From NCBI GenBank assembly GCA_023429345.1, contig JAEYVB010000231.1, positions 1 to 5,167 of the forward strand: 5,167 nucleotides of DNA. Direction: 5' to 3'. Each line of letters starts with the position of its first letter. Position 1 is the stretch's first letter. A program made the position numbers and the translations under genes. The stretch is from Planctomycetota bacterium (GTDB lineage: Bacteria; Planctomycetota; Phycisphaerae; Phycisphaerales; UBA1924). Below, in pieces: positions 1 to 5,167 of the stretch. The notes under the pieces are model-generated. The model saw only the letters and a program-made list of their open reading frames with translations, was not told where the DNA came from and did not search any database.

Positions 1-77
1 TCATTGGCCTCTTCGAGTACGCCCGGGCGCAGGCCGCGGTCCGCGGCGGGCGGAGGAAGGACGATCCTCGTGACTGA
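1..77 (+). CDS. 3' end of an upstream protein-coding gene (partial, product unknown)
   Basis: The frame whose codons begin at base 3 reads IGLFEYARAQAAVRGG followed by a short basic/acidic tail (RRKDDPRD) and a TGA at 75-77. The start lies before the window. The residue mix looks like an ordinary protein C-terminus, and 20 of 24 codons end in G or C, though the other frames are also GC-rich here. Its stop lies 8 nt inside the next gene, whose GTG is at 70, an overlap typical of a co-transcribed, translationally coupled pair. Next to an O-antigen-ligase-like gene, a sugar transferase or another polysaccharide enzyme would be plausible, but 24 residues do not allow assignment. An alternative is that this stretch is the N-terminus of the ligase itself in another frame, which is also open to base 1. 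Confidence 0.5.
   Translation, partial: IGLFEYARAQAAVRGGRRKDDPRD
52..61 (+). promoter_or_regulatory. Ribosome binding site that decides the ligase start
   Basis: GGAGGAAGGA is a strong purine-rich Shine-Dalgarno stretch. It ends 8 nt before the GTG at 70. This favours GTG-70 over the earlier in-frame TTG at 4, which has no visible ribosome binding site within the window. The site lies inside the end of the upstream reading frame, so ribosomes finishing that gene could reinitiate here. Confidence 0.7.
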
Positions 78-2466
78 GGCCTCCGCCATTCCCCGGAGCC
101 GCCCCCGTCCATCCACGGAACTGCTCCGCGCCGCCGGCCTCTCCTTCGTGCTGATCGGCATCCTCCTCCGCGCCGTCACCGCCCTCGACCAGTTCCCCTA
201 CTGGTCGATGGACCCGATGCGCTTCACCCAGCCCATCGTCGGCCTCGCGCCCATGCAGTCCCTGATTGTCGACATTCTCACCATGCTCGGCGCTGCCACC
301 GTGCTGATCGCCGAGGCCGGGGCGGGGGTTATGCTCATCCCGACGCTGCTGGTGCTGCTGGGCTCGGTCGGCGCAGCGCTGCACGCCTTTGCGCTCGCGC
401 CGGGGGGGTGGGACCTCGAGAGCACGCGCCTGGGCGCCACCTGGACGGCCGCGATGTTCGCTGGGCTCGCGGTCCTGCACGCGGCCCGGCACGAGCGCAC
501 GGCGCGGCTCATCACCGCCGTCGCCTTCGGCTCCCTCCTTCTGATCGCCGCCCGCGGCCTCGTGCAGGTCTTCGTCGAGCACCCCGCCACCGTCGAACAG
601 TACCGCCAGAACCGCGAGGCCTTTATCGCCTCCCAGGGCTGGTCGCCTGGGTCCGCCTCCGTCCGGGCCTACGAGCGCCGCCTCAACCAGCCCGAGGCCT
701 CCGCGTGGTTTGGCATGAGCAATGTCCTCGCCTCCTTCATGGCCGCGGGGCTGAGCGCATTCCTGGGCTGGACTGTCCTCGCCGCGCGCGCCAAATCGGC
801 GCGCACCCTCCCCGACGGCTGGCTGGCCCTCCTCATCCTCGCCACCTCCGCCGCGGCGGGGACGCTTTACCTGACCCGATCCAAGGGTGGGTACGCAGCC
901 GCCGCGATCGGCCTCGTCCTCCTGCTTCTGATTGTCCTCGCTCGGCACATCCGCCCCCTGGGACCGCTCATCGCGAAGCCCCGGATCGCCGGCGCGATCC
1001 CCCTCGCGCTCATCGCCGCCGCGCTCGCCGCCGTCGCTCTGCGCGGCGTTATCGGCGAACGCATCGGCGAACTCAGCATCCTCTTCCGCGCCTTCTACCT
1101 GCAGGCCGCCGCCAAGGTCTTCGCGTCGAACCCCTTCGCCGGCGTCGGCCCCACCGGCTTCAAGGACGCCTACCTCCTCGCCAAACCTCCCATCAGCCCC
1201 GAAGAAGTCGCCAGCCCCCACAGCGTCCTCTTCGATTTCGCGGCCTGCCTCGGCCTCTTCGGCCTCGCCTGGTGCGCGACGTGGCTCTGGCAGGTCTACC
1301 GGGCCGGGCTCTCGCTCACTCAGCCGGCCATCGCCGCCACCCCGTCAGCCCCGAGCGAGCGAGAGCTTCGCATCGACGCATGGGCCTGCTTCCTGATCCC
1401 TGCCATCATCATCGCCCTCGGCAGCGCTGCCGAACGCCCGGCCATCACGCCCGACAGCGCCCTTGTCCGGCTCATTGGCCTCCTGGCGTGGTCGGGCGTT
1501 TCGGTCGCCGCCGTGGCCCTGATGCGCATCTCGCCGCGCTGGCGCATCCCCTCCGCCGTCGCCGCCGTCGTCCTCGCCGTGCACGCCCAGATCGAGATCA
1601 CCCCCATATGGCCCAGTTCCGCCGGTCTCTTCATGGTCCTCATCGCCGCGGCCGCCGGCGGTTCCCTGTCCCGGACCCCATCCCGACCCTCCCGGCCCCA
1701 GGCCGGCCGCAGCGTCGGCATCCTTGTCCTCCTCACCGCCGCGGTGTGGGCCTGGGTCGGGCTCCTCCCCGTCGCCCGCTGGCAGGCCGCCCTGGCCGAA
1801 TCCGCGGCCGCTCTCGAGCCGATCGCCCGCATCCGCACCCGGATGGCCGATCTCCAGCACCCGGCCAGCGTCGATAGTCCCTCCGAGATCGCCGCCGACC
1901 TCGCCCGCCTCGCCGGCACCCCGCTGCCGCAAACGCCCGAGCAGTTCGACTTGGCCCTTGCCACCCTCGCCGCATCCAGAGCCGACCGCGCCATCCCGCC
2001 CCTCCAGACCGCGGCCGCCATCGCGCCTACCCATACCCCCACCGTCGAGGCTCTCGCCCGTCTCTATATCACGATCGCCAGCGCCCAGGCCGCCTTGGGG
2101 CAAACCGGGTCCGCCGCCGCAACCAACGCCGAGCGGACCGCCCGCGAGCTGGTCGACCGCCACCCCTCCGCAACCAATCTCAGCCTGCTCGCCAGCATCC
2201 TCACCGCCCGGTCGGAACTTGACCCCAACCCTACCCATCTCATGGCCGCGGCCGACGCGCTCACCCGGGCCGCCAAACGGGACCCCTATGGCCTGGCGTT
2301 CCCCGTCCGCCTGGTCCGGACCTACACGGCCTTGGGCGACTCGGGCCAGGCCCGCCGCTGGGCGGAAATCGCCCTCGAACGCGACCGGCTCCAGCGGTTG
2401 GACCCCCTCCGGGGCCTCACCGACGAGGAGCGACGGCTGGTCGAGCAAGCCCTCAACACACCCTAA
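70..2466 (+). CDS. O-antigen ligase/polymerase family membrane protein with TPR-like C-terminal region
   Basis: The 798-residue product looks like a polytopic inner-membrane glycan ligase or polymerase of the Wzy_C/WaaL type. Such proteins join or transfer lipid-linked polysaccharide at the outer face of the inner membrane. From residue 18 to 568 there are about 13-15 hydrophobic segments (for example 18-39, 84-110, 219-239, 274-294, 386-412, 548-568). Family-like features are LTRSKGG at 268-274 leading into a membrane segment, R340, the NPFAGVGPTGF block at 354-364, and SPHS at 382-385 with H384 in the long extracytoplasmic loop before the next helix. An earlier loop (about 171-215) is rich in charged and aromatic residues. 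Residues 570-798 are soluble and helical; 741-775 resembles a TPR unit, and the rest is weaker. GTG-70 is chosen because of its Shine-Dalgarno; TTG-4 would add 22 residues rich in Gly, Arg and Ser. Codon use is less strict than in fusA, as expected for a moderately expressed gene. The substrate cannot be told: lipid A-core ligation, polymerisation and protein O-glycosylation are all possible. Confidence 0.85.
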   Translation: MTEASAIPRSRPRPSTELLRAAGLSFVLIGILLRAVTALDQFPYWSMDPMRFTQPIVGLAPMQSLIVDILTMLGAATVLIAEAGAGVMLIPTLLVLLGSVGAALHAFALAPGGWDLESTRLGATWTAAMFAGLAVLHAARHERTARLITAVAFGSLLLIAARGLVQVFVEHPATVEQYRQNREAFIASQGWSPGSASVRAYERRLNQPEASAWFGMSNVLASFMAAGLSAFLGWTVLAARAKSARTLPDGWLALLILATSAAAGTLYLTRSKGGYAAAAIGLVLLLLIVLARHIRPLGPLIAKPRIAGAIPLALIAAALAAVALRGVIGERIGELSILFRAFYLQAAAKVFASNPFAGVGPTGFKDAYLLAKPPISPEEVASPHSVLFDFAACLGLFGLAWCATWLWQVYRAGLSLTQPAIAATPSAPSERELRIDAWACFLIPAIIIALGSAAERPAITPDSALVRLIGLLAWSGVSVAAVALMRISPRWRIPSAVAAVVLAVHAQIEITPIWPSSAGLFMVLIAAAAGGSLSRTPSRPSRPQAGRSVGILVLLTAAVWAWVGLLPVARWQAALAESAAALEPIARIRTRMADLQHPASVDSPSEIAADLARLAGTPLPQTPEQFDLALATLAASRADRAIPPLQTAAAIAPTHTPTVEALARLYITIASAQAALGQTGSAAATNAERTARELVDRHPSATNLSLLASILTARSELDPNPTHLMAAADALTRAAKRDPYGLAFPVRLVRTYTALGDSGQARRWAEIALERDRLQRLDPLRGLTDEERRLVEQALNTP

Positions 2467-2475
2467 CCGACGTTC

Positions 2476-2504
2476 TTGAAGGCCCCCCGGGGGGCTCCTA
2501 GAAT
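2476..2504 (+). promoter_or_regulatory. Sigma70-like promoter, probably for fusA
   Basis: TTGAAG at 2476-2481 matches four of six bases of the -35 consensus. TAGAAT at 2499-2504 matches five of six of the -10 consensus. They are separated by exactly 17 nt. Transcription would start near 2511 and give fusA a leader of about 300 nt. The spacer contains the 12-nt palindrome CCCCCCGGGGGG (2483-2494), which could be an operator or could change spacer geometry. AT-containing hexamers with ideal spacing are uncommon in DNA this GC-rich, which supports the call, but it is based on sequence alone. Confidence 0.5.
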
Positions 2505-2516
2505 CTTCGCCTCGAA

Positions 2517-2534
2517 ATGCCGGATCTCCGGCAT
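2517..2534. repeat. Perfect 18-nt inverted repeat near the predicted transcription start
   Basis: The arms ATGCCGGA (2517-2524) and TCCGGCAT (2527-2534) are perfectly complementary with a 2-nt centre. The repeat begins about 6 nt after the predicted start point of the promoter at 2476-2504. It could be a dimeric repressor operator, or in RNA a hairpin at the 5' end that protects the message. A 2-nt loop is too tight, so one or two inner pairs would open. No U-run follows, so it is not an intrinsic terminator. Confidence 0.5.
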
Positions 2535-2560
2535 GGCCCCGTCCCACAGGAGTTTCCGCG

Positions 2561-2593
2561 ATGGATTCGCAGGAAGATCCGGAGGCCGGGTGA
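2561..2593 (+). CDS. Candidate 10-residue leader peptide upstream of fusA
   Basis: This ORF of ten sense codons reads MDSQEDPEAG and ends with TGA at 2591-2593. A good Shine-Dalgarno (AGGAG, 2548-2552) lies 8 nt before its ATG, a better match and spacing than the one in front of fusA. The peptide is acidic (two Asp, two Glu) and has no run of a single amino acid that would suggest classical amino-acid attenuation. It ends 4 nt before the first of two competing hairpins (2597-2625), and its stop overlaps the GTG of a second small ORF. It could be a leader peptide acting on folding of the fusA leader, or a chance ORF; ten codons cannot be judged by composition. Confidence 0.3.
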   Translation: MDSQEDPEAG

Positions 2594-2760
2594 GCGAGCC
2601 CGCCGCGGGCTTGGCTTGCCGCGGCACCCGAAGAACACCTTTCCGCAGCGCCCGCTCCCGGTCGCGGGGGGCACTCGACCCGAAGCAGCGGTCGCCGCGG
2701 ACGACGAACACGAACGAACACGCCCCGCCGACCGCCTCCCGTGTGCGCGGCCGGAGCTAA
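2590..2760 (+). CDS. Candidate small protein of 56 residues, unknown
   Basis: The GTG at 2590 overlaps the TGA of the 10-codon ORF in a GTGA junction, and GGAGG at 2581-2585 lies 4 nt upstream, slightly close. The frame runs to TAA at 2758-2760. The product begins MSEPAAGLACRGTRR, is rich in Arg, Ser, Thr and Pro, is strongly basic, and shows no membrane segment or family motif. By hand count 48 of 56 codons end in G or C, against about 43 of 56 and 36 of 56 in the other two forward frames over the same stretch. This mildly favours coding. The low-complexity composition argues against it. The same frame is open upstream (ATG at 2533, TTG at 2476), but those starts lack a ribosome binding site. 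Confidence 0.22.
   Translation: MSEPAAGLACRGTRRTPFRSARSRSRGALDPKQRSPRTTNTNEHAPPTASRVRGRS
2597..2625 (+). promoter_or_regulatory. Two mutually exclusive hairpins in the fusA leader
   Basis: Hairpin A pairs AGCCCG (2597-2602) with CGGGCT (2606-2611) around a CCG loop. Hairpin B pairs GCCGCGG (2602-2608) with CCGCGGC (2619-2625) around a 10-nt loop. They share bases 2602-2608, so only one can form fully. A ribosome stopped on the TGA at 2591-2593 would cover the left arm of A. The layout recalls an attenuator, but no U-rich terminator follows either stem and the fusA ribosome binding site is about 180 nt downstream, so any mechanism would not be classical. GC-rich sequence readily gives such stems by chance. 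Confidence 0.3.
2704..2723 (+). repeat. Two copies of a 10-nt direct repeat
   Basis: ACGAACACGA (2704-2713) is followed at once by ACGAACACGC (2714-2723), with nine of ten bases identical. It is a local A-rich patch in otherwise GC-rich DNA, within the fusA leader. It could be a single-stranded protein-binding stretch in the RNA or simple slippage. With only two copies, function is uncertain. Confidence 0.4.
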
Positions 2761-2811
2761 CCCCGAGAACCCGCACCCCTCGCCGCAACCGAGCCTTAGT
2801 AGGAAAACGCC

Positions 2812-4926
2812 ATGGCCACCGACCTCAGCAACATCAGAAACATCGGCATCTGCGCCCATATCGACGCCGGCAAGACCACTGTCTCCGAGCGGATCCTCTT
2901 CTACACCGGCAAGACCTACAAGCTCGGCGAGGTCCACGAGGGCACCGCGACCATGGACTTCCTGCAGGACGAGCAGGAGCGCGGCATCACCATCCAGTCG
3001 GCCGCCACCACCTGCCCGTGGACCAAGGACGGCCACGAGTACAAGATCAACTTGATCGACACCCCCGGACACGTCGACTTCACGATCGAGGTCGAGCGCT
3101 CCCTCCGCGTCCTCGACGGCGCGGTCGCCGTCTTCGACGGCAAGGAGGGCGTCGAGGCCCAGTCCGAGACTGTCTGGCGCCAGGCCGACCGCTACCGCGT
3201 CCCCCGCCTGTGCTTCATCAACAAGATGGACAAGCTCGGCGGCGACTTCGAGTTCAGCTTCAAGACCATCAAGCAGCGCCTCGGCGCCAACGCCATCGCC
3301 ATCCAGTACCCGATCGGCTCCGGCCATGAGTTCCAGGGCATCATCGACCTCGTCACCATGCGGGCGTACTACTACGACGCCTCCGAGCAGGGCGCGGTGG
3401 TGACCGAGAAGGACATCCCCGAGGAACTCGCCGACAAGGCCGCCGAGTGGCACCACAAGATGGTCGAGGCCGCCGCCGAGCTCGACGAATCCCTCACCGA
3501 GAAGTACCTCACGGACGAGGCCTCCATCACCCCCGAGGAGATCAAGGCCGCCCTGCGCAAGGGCACCATCGCCCGCGCCTGCAACCCCGTCCTCTGCGGC
3601 GCGGCCCTCCGCAACATCGGCGTCCAGAAGCTGCTGGACGCCGTCATCGATTACCTCCCCTCCCCCAACGAGGTCGAGGAGGTCGAGGGCACCGACCCGC
3701 GCGACCCCGAGACCAAGCTCACCCGCCCGCACGACGACAACGCGCCCTTCTCCGCCCTCGTGTTCAAGGTCGTCAGCGACCAGCACGGCGACCTGACCTA
3801 CATCCGCGTCTACTCCGGCAAGCTCGCCAAGGGCCAGCGCGTCATCAACCCCGGCAACAGCAAGAAAGAGAACGCCAGCCGCATCTACGAGATGCACGCC
3901 CAGCACCGCCAGCCCCTCGACGAGGTCACAAGCGGCAACATCGTCGCCGTCATCGGCATCAAGGACAGCTACACCGGCGACACCCTCTGCGACGCCGACA
4001 ACCCCATCATCCTCGAGCGCATGACCTTCCCCGAGCCGGTCATCAGCATGTCCATCGAGCCCAAGACGGCCGACGACAAGCGCAAGCTCTCCGAGGCGCT
4101 GCTCACCATCCGCCGCGAGGACCCCTCCTTCCGCTTCCACTTCGACGACGAGACCGGCCAGACCATCATCAGCGGCATGGGCGAGCTCCACCTCGACATC
4201 ATCCGCACCAAGCTCGTCCGCGACATGAAGATCAACGTCGAGGTCGGCAAGCCCCGCGTCTCCTACCGCGAGGCCATCACCAAGAAGGTCGAGTACGTCC
4301 GCGGCCTCTTCAAGAAGCAGACCGGCGGCCGCGGCCAGTTCGGCGATGTCCAGATCCACATCGAGCCCTACACCGCCGCCCAGGCCGCGGAGGACGAGCT
4401 CGACTTTACCGACTCGATCGCCTTCGAGAACAAGATCGTCGGCGGCGCGGTCCCGAAGGAGTTCATCAAGCCCGTCGAGGACGGCATCCGCGCCACGGCC
4501 GCCTCGGGCGTCACCGCCGGATACCCCCTCATCAACGTCAAGGTGACGCTGGTGGACGGCTCCTACCACGCGGTCGACTCCTCGCAGGTCGCCTTCGAGC
4601 AGGCCGGCCGCCTCGCCCTCCAGGAGGCCGTCAGCCGCGCCGGCAACGTCCTCCTCGAGCCCATCATGAAGGTCGTGGTCACCGTCCCCGACGACTACCT
4701 CGGCAACGTCACCGGCGACATCTCCAGCCGCCGCGGCATGATCATCGACACCGACGACCGCGGCCACGTCAAGCTGGTCACCGCCGAGATCCCCCTCTCC
4801 GAGCTCTTCGGCTACACCACCAGCCTCCGAGGCATGTCCCAGGGCCGCGCCAGCGCCACCATGGAGTTCCTCGAGTACCGCGCCATGCCCACCAACCTGA
4901 TGAAGGAAGTCCTCAAGGCCGAGTAA
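2812..4926 (+). CDS. fusA: Translation elongation factor G
   Basis: EF-G is the cytoplasmic GTPase that drives movement of tRNAs and mRNA through the ribosome after each peptide bond, and helps split ribosomes with the recycling factor. The 704-residue product has the usual family length and all five domains. The GTPase domain shows the P-loop AHIDAGKTT (15-23), switch I RGITI (57-61), DTPGH (83-87, with catalytic H87), NKMD (137-140) and the G5 element GAA (263-265). Domain II starts at about 304. Domain III contains GMGELHLDII (455-464). Domain IV begins near 483; its tip GSYHAVDSS (583-591) has H586 where E. coli has H583. Domain V runs from about 613. ATG-2812 is the only possible start: in-frame TAG TAG lies at 2797-2802 and AGGA ends 7 nt upstream. 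Codons are almost all C- or G-ending, with AAG, GAG and GAC favoured, fitting high expression. No rpsL, rpsG or tuf is adjacent, so this is not a canonical str operon. It may be the main EF-G or one of several paralogues, which sequence reading alone cannot settle. No key residue appears lost. Confidence 0.97.
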   Translation: MATDLSNIRNIGICAHIDAGKTTVSERILFYTGKTYKLGEVHEGTATMDFLQDEQERGITIQSAATTCPWTKDGHEYKINLIDTPGHVDFTIEVERSLRVLDGAVAVFDGKEGVEAQSETVWRQADRYRVPRLCFINKMDKLGGDFEFSFKTIKQRLGANAIAIQYPIGSGHEFQGIIDLVTMRAYYYDASEQGAVVTEKDIPEELADKAAEWHHKMVEAAAELDESLTEKYLTDEASITPEEIKAALRKGTIARACNPVLCGAALRNIGVQKLLDAVIDYLPSPNEVEEVEGTDPRDPETKLTRPHDDNAPFSALVFKVVSDQHGDLTYIRVYSGKLAKGQRVINPGNSKKENASRIYEMHAQHRQPLDEVTSGNIVAVIGIKDSYTGDTLCDADNPIILERMTFPEPVISMSIEPKTADDKRKLSEALLTIRREDPSFRFHFDDETGQTIISGMGELHLDIIRTKLVRDMKINVEVGKPRVSYREAITKKVEYVRGLFKKQTGGRGQFGDVQIHIEPYTAAQAAEDELDFTDSIAFENKIVGGAVPKEFIKPVEDGIRATAASGVTAGYPLINVKVTLVDGSYHAVDSSQVAFEQAGRLALQEAVSRAGNVLLEPIMKVVVTVPDDYLGNVTGDISSRRGMIIDTDDRGHVKLVTAEIPLSELFGYTTSLRGMSQGRASATMEFLEYRAMPTNLMKEVLKAE

Positions 4927-4980
4927 GTCTCGCTGGAACCGACCTCGCAAGCGATCGGCCTTCCTCCTGAACCTTCTGCC

Positions 4981-5009
4981 AAAGCCCCCGGCGCACGCCG
5001 GGGGCTTTT
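4981..5009 (+). terminator. Intrinsic terminator after fusA
   Basis: The left arm AAAGCCCCCGGCG (4981-4993) and right arm CGCCGGGGGCTTT (4996-5008) are perfectly complementary over 13 bp; the innermost pair would open to leave a GCAC loop. The right arm runs into TTTT (5006-5009), with further T-rich sequence (TGTTT) just after. It lies 54 nt past the fusA stop. The matching A-run on the left arm means it could also work on the opposite strand, but no converging gene is seen. It closes the fusA transcript and isolates the gene that follows. Confidence 0.9.
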
Positions 5010-5023
5010 GTGTTTCGCCCCGG

Positions 5024-5029
5024 TACTAT
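5024..5029 (+). promoter_or_regulatory. Possible -10 element of a leaderless promoter
   Basis: TACTAT matches four of six bases of the -10 consensus and fits TANNNT. It ends 9 nt before the GTG at 5039, so transcription would begin at or within a few bases of the start codon. No -35 hexamer is visible at the right distance, where the terminator stem lies instead. The downstream gene has no Shine-Dalgarno, which fits a leaderless message. Confidence 0.35.
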
Positions 5030-5038
5030 GGACGCATC

Positions 5039-5167
5039 GTGCAGACGATCCCCAGCAGGCCCAGCGCCGCGGCGCTCCTCGCCTTCGAGCCCAACCCCGT
5101 CTGGTTCGCCAGGGACGCCTACGGCATCCACGGCATCGCCCCCGCGGCCCGCGTCCTCATCTGGTCG
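5039..5167 (+). CDS. N-terminus of an unidentified protein (partial)
   Basis: The frame from GTG-5039 is open to the end of the window (43 codons), and all 43 codons end in G or C, strong evidence that it is coding. It begins MQTIPSRPSAAALLAF and continues through NPVWFARDAYGIHGIAPAAR to VLIWS. There is no signal peptide or membrane segment. The block IHGIAPAARV (30-39) resembles the H-G-x-x-H-x-x-R-V opening helix of HD-like phosphohydrolase domains, but the second His position is Pro (P35), so this is only a resemblance. GTG-5039 is the first start codon in this frame after the terminator. No Shine-Dalgarno precedes it; the nearby ATG at 5028 is in another frame with poor codon use. Function unknown. 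Confidence 0.65.
   Translation, partial: MQTIPSRPSAAALLAFEPNPVWFARDAYGIHGIAPAARVLIWS

Larger units (their letters stand above)
2467..2811. other. 345-nt intergenic region / probable fusA leader
   Basis: This gap separates the ligase stop from the EF-G start and holds no gene of ordinary size. It contains a promoter-like element, a perfect inverted repeat, two overlapping small ORFs, alternative hairpins and a short direct repeat, each listed separately. No intrinsic terminator with a U-tract follows the ligase gene, so read-through into fusA is possible. Just before fusA there is a double in-frame stop (TAG TAG, 2797-2802) and then AGGA at 2801-2804, 7 nt before the ATG. I saw no tRNA-like or known riboswitch motif by eye. 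Confidence 0.6.

Noticed and set aside
1..1221. A 406-codon open frame on the - strand opposite the first half of the ligase
   Set aside because: Same cause: in-phase antisense of a GC3-rich gene. The Gly/Glu/Arg-rich product has no recognisable domain.
408..1877. A 489-codon + strand frame inside the ligase gene
   Set aside because: It is the alternate frame of a clear membrane protein. Its product is dominated by Arg, Pro and His, typical of a frame-shifted GC-rich gene, and it has no ribosome binding site.
2481..2496. Hairpin at the end of the ligase gene as a terminator
   Set aside because: The G/C palindrome can fold with a CCGG loop into about six pairs, but it is followed by CCTAGAATC rather than a U-run, and it coincides with a promoter spacer, which explains it better.
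2463..2711. An 82-codon - strand ORF in the intergenic region
   Set aside because: No ribosome binding site or promoter was evident on that strand, it shows no family motif, and it ends opposite the ligase stop codon as an antisense shadow would.
2734..2739. GCCTCC as an anti-Shine-Dalgarno partner of GGAGGC at 2581-2586
   Set aside because: Only six base pairs over about 150 nt with no extension on either side; expected by chance in GC-rich DNA.
2517..3329. A 270-codon frame starting at the ATG in the inverted repeat and running into fusA
   Set aside because: No ribosome binding site, Arg/Pro-rich composition, and beyond 2812 it is only the shifted EF-G sequence. Its third-position GC in the leader is lower than that of the competing small ORF.
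1345..4950. A 1201-codon open frame on the - strand spanning the ligase 3' half, the intergenic region and all of fusA
   Set aside because: It lies codon-for-codon opposite the two + strand genes, so it stays open simply because those genes avoid TTA, CTA and TCA codons in a GC-rich genome. Its product is Gly/Val/Asp/Glu/Leu-rich low-complexity sequence with no family features.
3447..4970. A 507-codon + strand frame inside fusA
   Set aside because: Out-of-frame shadow of EF-G with an Arg/His/Pro-rich product; the EF-G frame is certain.

Overview
The window is GC-rich (roughly 70% by eye) and all its recognisable genes lie on the + strand. The sense codons end almost always in G or C. The base composition, a large O-antigen-ligase-like membrane protein with a repeat tail, and an EF-G gene standing outside a ribosomal-protein operon together suggest a Planctomycetota bacterium, perhaps of the Phycisphaerae. 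That placement is an inference from general resemblance, not from a search.

Layout. Bases 1-77 hold the probable 3' end of an upstream gene that overlaps the next start by 8 nt. Bases 70-2466 encode a 798-residue polytopic membrane protein of the O-antigen ligase/polymerase (Wzy_C/WaaL) type with a soluble C-terminal region that looks like helical (TPR-like) repeats. Bases 2467-2811 are a 345-nt gap with no classical gene. It is not featureless: it has a sigma70-like promoter just after the ligase stop, a perfect 18-nt inverted repeat near the predicted transcription start, a 10-codon ORF with a good Shine-Dalgarno, a second small ORF overlapping its stop codon, and two mutually exclusive hairpins. 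Bases 2812-4926 encode a complete translation elongation factor G (704 aa, fusA). A strong intrinsic terminator follows (4981-5009). A new gene then starts at about 5039 and runs off the window; it may be leaderless.

How the parts work together. The ligase and the gene upstream of it look translationally coupled and probably belong to a surface-polysaccharide locus. EF-G is a housekeeping translocase that appears to have its own promoter, a leader of about 300 nt and its own terminator, so it is likely a single-gene unit. The leader is the least expected part of the window: it has the layout of a regulated 5' UTR (short ORF, coupled second ORF, alternative hairpins). GC-rich sequence can produce such patterns by chance, so this remains a hypothesis. 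I found no mobile element, CRISPR array, tRNA or rRNA.
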